Shown here: positions 43,751 through 53,940 of the stretch, one piece after another
How the letters are laid out: every line of letters begins with the position of its first letter
Numbering within the stretch: position 1 is the first letter of the stretch
Origin: an uncultured Clostridia bacterium
GTDB lineage: Bacteria > Bacillota > Clostridia > TANB77 > UBA1234
Length of the DNA: 64,000 nucleotides
Direction: 5' to 3'
Assembly (NCBI GenBank): GCA_934169745.1
Contig: CAKPOE010000004.1
Coordinates: 62,001 to 126,000, forward strand
Notes under the pieces: generated by a model
The model's database searches: none
The model's input: only the letters and a program-made list of their open reading frames with translations
Told to the model about the DNA's origin: nothing
Translations under genes and position numbers: made by a program

Positions 43751-43838
43751 GCCGATGATCGATTTTCTGGCAGTCACTTTTTTGCTCATTTTTTCAAAAA
43801 CAAGCAAAAAAGTGGCTGCCGGAAATTGATTGTCGGTA
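43751..43838. repeat. ~88-nt imperfect palindrome, intergenic repeat
   Basis: The left arm GCCGATGATCGATTTTCTGG...CACTTTTTTGCT pairs with the right arm AGCAAAAAAGTGGCTGCCGG...TTGTCGG with a few G-U-type changes and one gap. The right arm matches parts of the copies near 23587, 27966 and 63894. Confidence 0.7.
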
Positions 43839-43886
43839 TGCTATGTAATAAATTGCAGTAACGACCACCACAATACCTATTTATGA

Positions 43887-44858
43887 CTATCTTATTTGTT
43901 TTATTTTTCCCACAAGTTCGTTTAAATCTTCAATTTGATTAATTTCATTTCTTACAGTTGCTGCATTTTCAATTCCTTTTATGTACCATGCTATCTGTTT
44001 ACGCATCTCTCTTATTGCAATATATTTCCCCTTATAGTCAACAAGCATTTTTAAGTGTCGTAATATCATTTGCTTTCTTTCTTCTATCGTTGGTTTTGGA
44101 AGTTCTATTCCATTTTTTAAATATTCAATTACCTCTTTAAAAATCCAAGGATTACCATTTGAACCTCTGCCTATCATTATTGCATCACAGCCTGTTTCCT
44201 GAAACATCTTTTTGGCAGACTCACCATCAACGATATCTCCATTTCCTATTACCGGAATATTAACAGCCTCTTTTACTTTTTTTATTATATCCAAATCTAC
44301 TTTTCCTGTGTAAAACTGTTCTCTAGTTCTCCCATGTACTGTTATCGCACTAACTCCATTTTTTTCGGCTATTCGTGCAACCTCCACTGCGTTTACATGC
44401 TCATCATCCCAGCCCTTTCTTATTTTTATAGTAACTGGAACACTACTCGTTTTAACAACCATTTTTGTTATTTCATCAACAAGCTCTGGATGTAGCATAA
44501 GTTTCGAACCATCTAGATTTTTCGTTACTTTTGGAGCAGGACACCCCATATTAATATCAATAATATTTGCTTCCTCAGAAACTTTTTTTGCCGTCTCACT
44601 CATTATAGTTGCATCTGAGCCAAAAATTTGCACAGCCACTGGTCTTTCGGCATCATTTATATTCATGAGTTGTTTTGTTTTTTCATCATTGTAAAACATA
44701 CCTTTTGAACTCACCATTTCTGTATACACAAGTCCAGCCCCAAATTCTTTACACAATATTCTTACAGGCATGTCCGTAACCCCCGCCATTGGTGCCAAAA
44801 ATACATTATTATTTAATTCCACGTTTCCAATTTTTATTGGATGAATATACTTTTCCAT
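43887..44858 (-). CDS. dusB: tRNA-dihydrouridine synthase, DusB type
   Basis: 323 residues from the ATG at 44858 (GGGAG upstream). FMN enzyme that reduces uridines in the tRNA D-loop. TIM-barrel motifs 'VFLAPMAGVTDMPVR', 'VQIFGSDATIM', the catalytic cysteine in 'IDINMGCPAPKVTKNLDGS', 'TIKIRKGWDDEHVNA', 'ITVHGRTREQFYTG' and 'DAIMIGRGSNGNPWIF' are all present. Follows rodA by 24 nt. Confidence 0.94.
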   Translation of the reverse strand: MEKYIHPIKIGNVELNNNVFLAPMAGVTDMPVRILCKEFGAGLVYTEMVSSKGMFYNDEKTKQLMNINDAERPVAVQIFGSDATIMSETAKKVSEEANIIDINMGCPAPKVTKNLDGSKLMLHPELVDEITKMVVKTSSVPVTIKIRKGWDDEHVNAVEVARIAEKNGVSAITVHGRTREQFYTGKVDLDIIKKVKEAVNIPVIGNGDIVDGESAKKMFQETGCDAIMIGRGSNGNPWIFKEVIEYLKNGIELPKPTIEERKQMILRHLKMLVDYKGKYIAIREMRKQIAWYIKGIENAATVRNEINQIEDLNELVGKIKQIR

Positions 44859-44882
44859 AATTCTCCCTTGCATCAAACTTTT

Positions 44883-45995
44883 TTATTCCATGAAAAACGA
44901 TATCTTCTGCCTTCTAGCACATACATTTAAAACCAAACCTATTGCTATAAAATTGGTAAGCATCGAGCTGCCACCATAACTAATAAACGGAAGAGGTATT
45001 CCTGTGATAGGTAAAAGCCCCATTGTCATACCAACATTTTCCGTAAAATGTGCCAAGAACATCGCTGCAACTCCAACACAAATTAATGTGCCATAAAAGT
45101 CTTTTGAAGATTTTGCTATATTTATAATTTTTATAATCAATAACACAAATAAAATAACAACTAAAACAGAAATAACAAACCCCATTTCTTCACTTATTAC
45201 TGAATAAATAAAGTCCGTAGTTTTCATTGGCAAAATTCCCAACTGCGTTTGATTACCATTAAACAAGCCCATTCCCCACATTTCTCCAGAACCAACAGCA
45301 AGTTTTGATTGAATAACATTATATCCCTTTCCTCTTGGATCAATTTGCGGATTTAAAAATACCATAATTCTATCTTTAGCATGTTGTGGTAGGACAAAAA
45401 AATACATTAATGGAAGTGATATTGCTGCAAATATTCCCGCACTTATAATATATCTCCATTTTAGTCCTGCTACAAATATCATAGTAAAGGCCATTACCAA
45501 CAAAACCATTGCTGTTCCATAATCTGGTTGTTTTATTATTAAAAGTAATGGAATTGCTAAAAATAAGAAAATTACCGCTAAGCTTGAAATTTTATTTAAT
45601 GCATTTTTACCTTTATAATAATCAATTATTTTAGCCAATCCAACAATCATCATAATCTTTGCAAACTCTGATGGTTGTATACTTATCTTACCTGCAATGG
45701 TAAACCAACTTCTTGCACCATTTATAGGCTTTGTAAACAATACCAGGACTAGCAATACAACAATAGCAATGTATATTGGTATCCATAATTTACCTATTAT
45801 ATCGTAGTCTATCATTATAACCATCATCATCATTACAATGCCTGCCGCAAACCACGCTAATTGTTTTGTGACTTCTGAAGAATCTCCTGTTTCTCCACCA
45901 TTAGCACTATACAAAGCTGTAATGCCAATTGCAAATAGCAGAAGAACAAGAAGTATAACACTATAATCTATCTTCTTAAATATTTTTTTGAACAT
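44883..45995 (-). CDS. rodA: RodA, SEDS peptidoglycan glycosyltransferase
   Basis: 370 residues with ten membrane segments. SEDS motifs: 'INGARSWFTIAGKISIQPSE', 'QPDYGTAMVLLV', 'GKGYNVIQSKLAVGSGEMWG' in parts, 'HFTENVGMTMGLLPITGIPLPFISYGG' in parts. RodA polymerises glycan strands during elongation with PBP2, whose gene is in the other shape operon. ATG after AAAGGAG. Lies between minE and dusB. Confidence 0.94.
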   Translation of the reverse strand: MFKKIFKKIDYSVILLVLLLFAIGITALYSANGGETGDSSEVTKQLAWFAAGIVMMMMVIMIDYDIIGKLWIPIYIAIVVLLVLVLFTKPINGARSWFTIAGKISIQPSEFAKIMMIVGLAKIIDYYKGKNALNKISSLAVIFLFLAIPLLLIIKQPDYGTAMVLLVMAFTMIFVAGLKWRYIISAGIFAAISLPLMYFFVLPQHAKDRIMVFLNPQIDPRGKGYNVIQSKLAVGSGEMWGMGLFNGNQTQLGILPMKTTDFIYSVISEEMGFVISVLVVILFVLLIIKIINIAKSSKDFYGTLICVGVAAMFLAHFTENVGMTMGLLPITGIPLPFISYGGSSMLTNFIAIGLVLNVCARRQKISFFME

Positions 45996-46055
45996 ATCTC
46001 TCCTTTATTTTATAGGGTGCGAAGATAACCTCACACCCTACACATTTAATTTAGC

Positions 46056-46691
46056 TTATTTAGTTTTTGTAGACTTTGCCTTTGTGGTCTTAGCTTTTGC
46101 CTTTTTAGGTTTGCTCTCTGTTTCCTTAGAAGTTTCATCCTTCTGTTTTTCTTCTTTAACTTCTTCCGAAACATTTTCCTTTTCCTCGTTTTCAGCAGGC
46201 TTCTCTTCAGTCTTTTCTTCTTCAGTACTTTCCAAAGAGTTATTCTCATCATTCTCAATCACTTCTTCAATGACATCTGTTACTTCTTGTGGTGTGTCAT
46301 CTTCTTCTGAAAGCTCGCCCTCAACAATGTTTTGAGCATCATCTTCTACATCTTCGCTTTCTTCTTCCTTTTTATCCTCTACCTTTTTAGCAACTGGTTT
46401 TATATTCTTTATAGGAATATTTGCATATAATGCTGGTCCTTCTAGCCCATCCTCACAGCCTCTTGTAAGTTGTACTTCCAAAGCTTCTTCATCAATCTCT
46501 ATGTATTTTTTAATTACTTCTATTATTTCCTTTTTCATCATTTCAAAGAAATCAGGTGAAACACTTGCTCTATCCTGCATAAGTACTAACTGAAGTCTTT
46601 TTTTAGCCTCATCCTTAGAATTTTCTTTATCTTTGTTCTGCAAATTTTTTATAAAATTTACTATTGGTTCAAATAATTCTTTAAGTTCCAT
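46056..46691 (-). CDS. minE: MinE with a long charged C-terminal tail
   Basis: 211 residues, more than twice the usual 80-90. The first ~95 residues are a complete MinE: 'AKKRLQLVLMQDRASVSPDF' (MinD-interacting helix and following strand) and 'VIKKYIEIDEEALEVQLTR'. After 'NIPIKNIKPVAKK' comes a ~110-residue low-complexity tail, first strongly acidic (Glu/Asp with Thr, Asn), ending in a lysine-rich 'KPKKAKAKTTKAKSTKTK'. MinE drives MinD off the membrane to set the division site. The tail is likely disordered; its function is unknown. Same operon as minD and rodA. Confidence 0.9.
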   Translation of the reverse strand: MELKELFEPIVNFIKNLQNKDKENSKDEAKKRLQLVLMQDRASVSPDFFEMMKKEIIEVIKKYIEIDEEALEVQLTRGCEDGLEGPALYANIPIKNIKPVAKKVEDKKEEESEDVEDDAQNIVEGELSEEDDTPQEVTDVIEEVIENDENNSLESTEEEKTEEKPAENEEKENVSEEVKEEKQKDETSKETESKPKKAKAKTTKAKSTKTK

Positions 46692-46779
46692 TTGTCATTA
46701 GCCCCTCTCTTCATAATTCCATTTACAAAAAGCCACATGCCTAATTATTCTATTAAGTTTTAGCCATTATAATCGTATC

Positions 46780-47577
46780 TTAAACAGGTTTTGCAAAAAG
46801 TTCTTTAACCTTTGCCCAAAACCCTTCTTTTTTACCTGGTATAGTTACAGGAATATTTTCTCCTAAAATTCTTTTTGCAGTTTCCATATATGCTTTACCA
46901 GACATAGATTTAGAATTTGTAACAGAAGGTTCTCCTTTATTTGTTTGAATAATTACATTTTCATCATCCGGAATAGCGCCAATTAGTTTTATCGAAAGTA
47001 ATTCAACTATATCATTAGCATCCATCATTTCGCCTTTTCTTACCATTTTGGTTCTAATTCTATTTAAAATTAACTCCGGCTTTTGAATATTGCTAGATTC
47101 AAGCAAGCCGACAATTCTATCTGCATCCCTTACAGCTGAAACCTCTGGAGTAGTAACAACCAACGCTCTATCAGCACCGGCAACAGCATTTTTAAAACCT
47201 TGCTCTATACCTGCTGGACAGTCTATAATCACGTAGTCAAACTCCATCTTTAATTCTTCACAAATCTTCTTCATTTGCTCTTCATTTACAGCATTTTTAT
47301 CTCTAGTTTGTGCTGCTGGCAACAAGAACAAGCCTTCATATCTTCTATCTTTAATAAGTGCTTGTTTAAGTTTGCAATTTTCCTCTACAACATCTACAAT
47401 GTCATAAACTATTCTATTTTCAAGTCCCATAACAACGTCAAGATTTCTAAGTCCAATATCGGTATCCACCAATACTACCTTTTTTCCCATCATAGTAAGT
47501 GCCGTTCCCAAGTTAGCTGCACTGGTAGTTTTACCAACTCCACCTTTACCCGATGTTATTACAATTACTTCTCCCAT
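46780..47577 (-). CDS. minD: Septum site-determining ATPase MinD
   Basis: 265 residues. Deviant Walker A 'TSGKGGVGKTTSAANLG', 'VVLVDTDIGLRNLDVVMGLE', 'YVIIDCPAGIEQGF', 'TTPEVSAVRDADRIVGLL' and a C-terminal amphipathic membrane-targeting helix ('KEGFWAKVKELFAKPV'). MinD recruits MinC to the membrane and is removed by MinE. ATG after GGAGG. First gene of minD-minE-rodA-dusB. Confidence 0.96.
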   Translation of the reverse strand: MGEVIVITSGKGGVGKTTSAANLGTALTMMGKKVVLVDTDIGLRNLDVVMGLENRIVYDIVDVVEENCKLKQALIKDRRYEGLFLLPAAQTRDKNAVNEEQMKKICEELKMEFDYVIIDCPAGIEQGFKNAVAGADRALVVTTPEVSAVRDADRIVGLLESSNIQKPELILNRIRTKMVRKGEMMDANDIVELLSIKLIGAIPDDENVIIQTNKGEPSVTNSKSMSGKAYMETAKRILGENIPVTIPGKKEGFWAKVKELFAKPV

Positions 47578-47680
47578 AATAATCCTCCATTTCTTGTCGT
47601 CAGCGACTTTCCTTGAAAGCCCTATTTCCGTATATATAAATGATATATTTTATCTCTTAAAAAGTCAATATAAAAGAGCA

Positions 47681-47712
47681 ATAAAAAGGAGTGAAAGAAA
47701 AACTTTCACTCC
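47681..47712 (-). terminator. Terminator of the 209-residue membrane protein gene
   Basis: GGAGTGAAAG/CTTTCACTCC hairpin (47688-47712) followed on the minus strand by TTTTTAT. Confidence 0.85.
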
Positions 47713-47742
47713 ATAAAATGGTATTTCTTATTAATATTACAT

Positions 47743-48372
47743 TTAAGATATTGCACTACTAATTACCTCTATTTTCCAATTTCCATCAACATATTCAACA
47801 TCATACGTGTTAAATATTGCAGCAAGTGATGTTCTATACTTTGTCATACTCACTTCAAAATGATCTTCTCTTATTATCTTTATATTGCTTACATAAAGAA
47901 CAGGTCCATCTGTATGAGTAAATCCATTTTCTTCCTTATGCACAAGTCCTTCTTCCGCTAATTCTTCCATAGAGCTTGTTTTAATTACACTGTTATATTT
48001 CTTCATGTATTCAACAATATCTTGTACATCAACTTCATCAATATAAAATACTCTTGTTGTTTCTTTTAATTCTTCATTTGCATACTCTTTATCTAGTGAT
48101 TTAATATCTATTGATAAAAATTCTCCATCATTTATTGCTGTATCTACAGACATTATATCATCAAAAATATCAAGATACATTTGAGCAAACTTGCTAATCT
48201 TATGTTCTTCCTTAATTTCTTCCTGAGGCTTGTTCTCATTATTTTTATTTTCTTCCTCTACGTTATTGTTTACTGGCTCAGTAGGATTAAAATGCTTATA
48301 CAAAAAATATCCTCCAAAAGCTATTGCTATAACTAAAATTATGCTTATTCCTATTTTTAAACTATTTGACAT
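47743..48372 (-). CDS. Membrane-anchored extracytoplasmic protein of unknown function
   Basis: 209 residues. N-terminal membrane anchor ('IGISIILVIAIAFGGYFLY'), a Glu/Asn-rich linker ('NNNVEEENKNNENKPQEE') and an exported ~150-residue alpha/beta domain ('MYLDIFDDIMSVDTAIND', 'YVDGNWKIEVISSAIS'). The last segment resembles NTF2-like sensing domains, but I cannot assign a family. ATG after AAAGGAG. Its 5' region lies inside the 3' end of the broken glucan-synthase gene, so that deletion probably placed the two together. Confidence 0.7.
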   Translation of the reverse strand: MSNSLKIGISIILVIAIAFGGYFLYKHFNPTEPVNNNVEEENKNNENKPQEEIKEEHKISKFAQMYLDIFDDIMSVDTAINDGEFLSIDIKSLDKEYANEELKETTRVFYIDEVDVQDIVEYMKKYNSVIKTSSMEELAEEGLVHKEENGFTHTDGPVLYVSNIKIIREDHFEVSMTKYRTSLAAIFNTYDVEYVDGNWKIEVISSAIS

Positions 48373-51300
48373 ATTCGTTTCTCCTTTCCAAAGAATACAT
48401 CTCTTAGACTGAAAAACTTGATTTTTGTTCCAATAAACGTAAAAGTTATTATAGCGGTCCGCTTGTGTGCGTCAAATATTATGTCACTGCATGCGTATAA
48501 CAATTTTTCTTCCTCTCTTGTAATTAATGTTTTTCTAATTACATGTATTCCTCCATTTTGATTTAACATGAAATTGATATTTTTCATATTTATAATTTCG
48601 TATATTTTTTCTTTTACATACTCCTCATAACTATTTTCTTCTTCATCCAAAACAACTAAATCTATCTTTATATTTTTGTGCCTAACATATTCTTGGAAAC
48701 CTGCTAACTGTTTTAAAATCTCTGTTTCATTTACATTTCGAATTTTTAAGAGTATTATTGGTAAGTCTCCAGATATTCCAAACTTCCACAAATCCTTTTG
48801 TTTTAAATTGTTTTCAATTATTTCTTTTTCATAATTTTTTCTTATAGTCGAACCATCGAGTATTTCTCCAAGTATGTCATTATATTTGTTTATATCTCGT
48901 ACTCGGTACCCCAAAAACCTATTTTCTATCAAACTTCTTGACATTGCTAGTTCAAAACTTCTCTCTATCATTTCTTGATTATGATACTTGTTATATATTT
49001 TTATGCATTCATCCATACTATTTGCAAAACCATAGATGTAATTTATCGTGCATTTTTCTCCTGCTTTAATGTTAACTGTTGTTTTATATGATATAACTGT
49101 ATTTGGATTAGGCGATATATCATTTGTATAACTTATATCTCTGCCTACTATATTTGCATTTTTAAAATCATTACCTACTCCAATTATTTTTTCTTTATTT
49201 ATTTCAAAATCAAACTTCTTATTTATATCATTTTCTTCAAAAGCAAAATGAATTAAATATCTTTTTTCGTCTTCTGGTTTTCTTCTTCGCCTTTCAAGTA
49301 TGCACGCGTCTTTGTACCTATTCATTGTTAAAAAGAGATTATTAAATGCAGGATGAACTATATCATTATCCTTGCTTGATAGTACACTTTCTAAAAAACT
49401 TATTACGTCTAAAGATTTTTCTTCCATACCATGATTATTTATTTCTATCTTCCTGATTTCAACATTATCTTCTGGAGAAACGGCTATTTTCGTGATAGTA
49501 TCTACGTCTTCATCTGTTCTTATAAATTTACACATTGCCGGAGAAAAAGTAATGCTATATTCATCTGGTTCTTTCAAATTTGGTTTTTTTACATTAGTCC
49601 AAATTTTGTTATTCCTTATATCTTTTATATAAATAAAGTTTGATTCTCGTACATTATCTTTATATCTTGTAATAAGATTTCCATTACACGTACTATATCC
49701 TTCTCCGCTATCTTTTATTAACAAAGTGTAGTTATCATTCGATAAGATATTCACAAATCCTTCGTCATTGTTTATAACTCGTGCTACGCTCTCTTCATAA
49801 TCTTTATATTTTAACGTCTCTATCTTTTCTTTTTTCTTCTTGGTAAACACAATGTTTTGCGGTACTCTTTCTTGCAATAATATTTCTAACGTTTTAATTT
49901 CTTGATTATTCGAAAATCTTTCTTTCAAAATATCATCATTCAAAAAATTATTTATTGAAAGTAATATTAAAGCTTGATGATGTGCCATATACGTCCTTAC
50001 TACGCATTTTCCTTTTTTGCCAACTCTATTTGGTGTATAATCAATTGCATCGTAAAAGCCATATTTACCATACCCTCCAGCTCGCTTCAATTCGGAAATG
50101 TTTTTTATTACATCTTGACTATTTTTATCTATTGTTAATACTGTACTATATGGCGATACCACAACCTCATCTTTTAAACCTCGTTTAACACCCAAATAAG
50201 GAATTCCAAATGCTTTATATTGATAATTATAATTCAAATCCTGCAAGTAAAAAGCTGATTCTGAAATTCCCCAAGGTATGCTTAATCTCTTAGCATATTT
50301 TTTTTGACTATATATACAAAACTCATACGTTTCATCCATAAGTGTATATCTGAAATTTTTCATTACAATATATGGCATAAAATATTCAAACATTGTTCCC
50401 GCCCACGAAACAAGACCTTTTCTTCCATCAAGTGTTGTAAGTGCCCTTCCAAGACTAAACCAATGTTTATATGAAATATCTCTTTTCGCTATAGCTACAA
50501 AACTCGCTAGCCTCGCTTCAGAAGCAAGCAAATCATAATATGAATCAACCAATTTGTTTTCGCGAACATCATATCCAACAGAAAATAAACTTTTTTGACT
50601 ATCATACAAAAAACTAAAATTAGTATTATCTATCATTTGTTTTATTTTATACTTCAAGTCATTCACATCATTACAATCCTCTAAAGCTTGCAAAGCAACA
50701 TATAAATAACCAACAAAATTTCCACTATCCACTGTTGAAATAAATTCCGGTTTTAGAGGTTCTCTTGTTTTTATATTATACCAATTATATAGATGTCCTT
50801 CACACTTTTCCAAGCCTTCTATCACTTCAACCATTTTTGAAAGCTTTGTATACATCTCATCTTTAGAAATAAGCCCCAAATCTTTAGCAGATATAACTGC
50901 AAGTAATCCTAAACCTATATTCGTTGAAGATGTTCTATCAACCACTCTTTCTTTTCTTCCATCTTGGTAATTATCAGGAGGCATATAATTGTTTTCTTCA
51001 TTCATATACTCATCGAAGTATTGCCAGGTTTTTCTTGCTATTCCTAAAAGTTCTTCTTTATCCTTCAAACTTATCGCATCCCTCTTTTGGACATCACTTT
51101 GACCAATAAAGAAACTAATATATGGCATCATAAACCACATTAAAAATAACGAAAATGTAGCTTCTACCGGAATACTGCTATATATAATCGATGTTTCAAT
51201 AAGTGCAAACCCAATTAATGGACTTATTATCATTTCTCTCAAAAAACTTTTCAAATCTTTTCCAAGAACCTTTTCTGCATCTGCAGCAGTCAACCATTCA

Positions 51301-51579
51301 AGTAAATGTTTTTTAGAAATCAACATCCTATAAATTGTAACCAAAATTGCTTCCAATAACAAAGCTGCTTTATATGGCAAAAACACCAATTGCAAAACAC
51401 ATCTATAAAGTGAACCTTTCAATCCACTCATTATAGGTAAATAACTTTTGTTTTTAATCTTTATATCATCTTCAGAAATATCATTAGCAGATACTATCTT
51501 GTGGAATAGCATCTCAATACTATCTGCTATAAGTGGAAAGAAAATTATAACTATTGGAAGAAGGAAATATCCGCGAAAA
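48357..51579 (-). pseudogene. Cyclic-glucan-synthase-like gene, 3' fragment (frameshifted and truncated)
   Basis: Continues the protein of 51520-53814 in another frame; removing one T from a T7 run at 51576-51582 joins 'IFLMALFF' to 'GYFLLPIVIIFF...EMLFHK' in a single frame. It carries three to four membrane segments, a glycoamylase-like domain ('MPPDNYQDGRKERVVDRTSS', 'GWAGTMFEYFMPYIV' region) and one GH94 N-terminal-like domain ('NTVISYKTTVNIKAGEKC'). The second GH94-type region that should follow is absent: after 'YACSDIIFDA' the sequence turns into an unrelated 35-residue tail that runs into the leader of the next gene. The internal ATG at 51512 is not a natural start. Confidence 0.7.
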
Positions 51580-53814
51580 AAACAACGCCATCAAAAAAAT
51601 TTCATACAAACTTCTTCTCAAGTTATCAAAGATTTTATATTTTGAAAGTATATTTAATTTCTTGCTAAATAACCATCTGATTATTTGCCAATCTCCTCTT
51701 GTCCACCTTGCTTGCCTAACCATGTACGAATTCACACGTGATGGAAAGCCGTCAACAACAAGAGTATCAGAAGCTAAGCCACAACGTATATAACTTCCTT
51801 CCAATAAATCATGGCTGAGAACCGTATTTTCAGGTATTTCTCCACTCAAAACATTTTGAAAGACTTCAACATTATAAATTCCTTTACCTGTAAAAATCGC
51901 TTCTCCAAACACATCTTGATACACATTGGATTCAGCCGTGGAATAAATATCTATTCCTCCGCTGCCTGCAAATATTTTAGAGAAAATAGAGCTTGTTGCG
52001 CTATCTATGGATATACCTACCTTTGGTTGAACAATTCCATACCCAGATTTTACTATTCCATCTTCTATAACTGGTTTATTAAGCGGATGTTCCATTATGC
52101 CAATCAGTTTTTTAGCACTTTCCAATACTAATTCTGTATCTGCATCCAAAGTTATAACATATTTTATTTTTCTCTCTAAAACATTTCTTCCAATTGTATT
52201 AACAAAAAAAGTTCCTTCATTTCCTGTTAAAAGGAAGTTATTAAATTCCGTAAGCATTCCTCTTTTTCTTTCGTACCCAAGCCATTTCCCTTGTTTTTCA
52301 TTATATACTCTTTTTCTATATAAAAAGAAAAATATTTCTTTGCCATATTTTTCGTTTAATCTCTTCGCTTCCTTTATCCCCGTCTCTGATACTTCTACAT
52401 CATATGGCATTTTTTCAGTATCCACTTCCGAAGCATCTCCTAAAAGAGCAAAATATAAATTATCCATTTTGTTTCCTAAATAATATCTTTCTATACTAAG
52501 AAACAATTTTTCAACTCTTTCTTTACTATTTAATAATGTAGGTACTACTACAAATGTATTTACGTCTTTTGGTATTTCCTCTAAACTTGGAAGCAGTCTC
52601 GGCTTTACATTTTTACTTATAATTTTATTTATCAAATAAACAAAAACTTCTGACATTGGAATAAGCGCAATCCAAAACTTTTCCTTTGCCAACAATATCG
52701 AAAACATTATTGTTGGCAAATAAATCGCCAAAATATATTCAAACGTTTTAACGCAAAGTGATTGCTTTTTTTCCTTATTAGCAATTCCAAGTTCTACAAA
52801 GAAATCTTTTTTCTTTTCTCCAATCAGAAAAGTACCAACATCCTCATTTTCGTTTGAAAGTTCTATAAGCTTTGATGCCACATATACTTCAGATGTATTA
52901 CTTACTTTAGCAATCCTTCTAATTTCTTCACGATACATATTTCTAGTATTAAAATCCAACTTGCGATACCATTCATTGTTAGCTAATATCTTTTCTATTG
53001 AATTTATTTTTTCAAAAATATCTACCCAGTTAAACCTTGCTATATGCCTTAGACTTGTTATGCTATTTCCCATTGAAACACGTCTGACAGCTTGATCATA
53101 ATGTTCCACTCTTATTACATCATTTGATGTTGTACCAACCTTATTTATTTCTTCTTCTAAAACTTTTATATATGACATACCATCATTGCCACATTTTTTC
53201 AATAAATATATCAAGTATTCCACGTAAGACGTAGCTTCATTGTCTATTATAATATTTTTGTACTTGTGAAATCTTTGCTCATTTTGTGATTTGTTTGTTA
53301 CTAGTCTTTCAACCAAACTTTCCACCTTAAATTTTTGAAGTTGTGAAATTCTAATTTTTTCGCTTAATTCTTTTATATACTCAACAAGTGCAATTTTTAT
53401 CATTACAGGTAATAGCCATAATTCATCCATAGAGATATTCTTCTTTGTTTGATATGCAGTAATAAATCTCTCAACCGTGTTTTCTGTGATGTTTGCATCA
53501 GTATATTTCACCATTTCTTTAGCTACAATATATATTCTACTCGTTCCATCTATTGAAGGAAGCGACTTATATTTAGGTAAAGAAAGCTCTTTTTTTATAC
53601 AATCCACTTGTTCTTCAATTAAATAATAGTTATCCAATATCCATTCGCCACTTGGAGGAATTGGAACATCTTTACTAATACTTTCATTTAAAATATCATA
53701 CGTTTCACCTATATATGAAAAATCTCTAAGCAATTTGTTTATCGGAAATGTACTGCTTTTTGAGCCCTTTTGCACCTTATGGTTAAGTGCAAGTTTTTTT
53801 GCATAATTTTCCAT
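51520..53814 (-). pseudogene. Cyclic-glucan-synthase-like gene, 5' fragment (GT84 part)
   Basis: 764 codons from the ATG at 53814 (GAGGT 5 nt upstream). Matches the N-terminal half of NdvB/Cgs-type cyclic beta-glucan synthases: helical N-domain ('FSYIGETYDILNESI', 'PPSGEWILDNYYLIEEQ'), 'ITSLRHIARFNWVDIFEKIN', two membrane segments, then a GT84 glycosyltransferase domain ('VVVPTLLNSKERVEKLF', 'LYFALLGDASE', 'YVITLDADTEL', 'FTGKGIYNV', 'LSHDLLEGSYIRCGLASD', 'ARWTRGDWQI'). The frame ends in an out-of-family tail at a T7 run; see the 3' fragment. The catalytic GT84 part itself is intact, so a partial product might still be made. Confidence 0.7.
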
Positions 53815-53903
53815 CAAACACCTCTATAAAAATATTTATAAAGGTATTATTTGCAAAATTAAATAAAATATTACTGTAATCACGTGGTTTTTAGAATATT
53901 AAA

Positions 53904-53934
53904 ATAGCTAGGTACATCTAAAATACCTAGCTAT
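53904..53934 (-). terminator. Terminator of the dapL-symporter operon
   Basis: ATAGCTAGGTA/TACCTAGCTAT, 11-bp perfect hairpin immediately after the symporter stop codon, followed by TTTAATATT on the minus strand. Confidence 0.78.
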
Positions 53935-53940
53935 CTTTAA

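Noticed and set aside
46013..46040. TAGGGTG/CACCCTA hairpin between minE and rodA as a terminator
   Set aside because: No T-run follows on the minus strand and rodA continues the operon, so termination is not supported.
46046..46258. Lys/Arg-rich minus-strand ORF overlapping the minE tail
   Set aside because: It is a frame shadow of the low-complexity GAA/AAA-rich tail and has no start signal.
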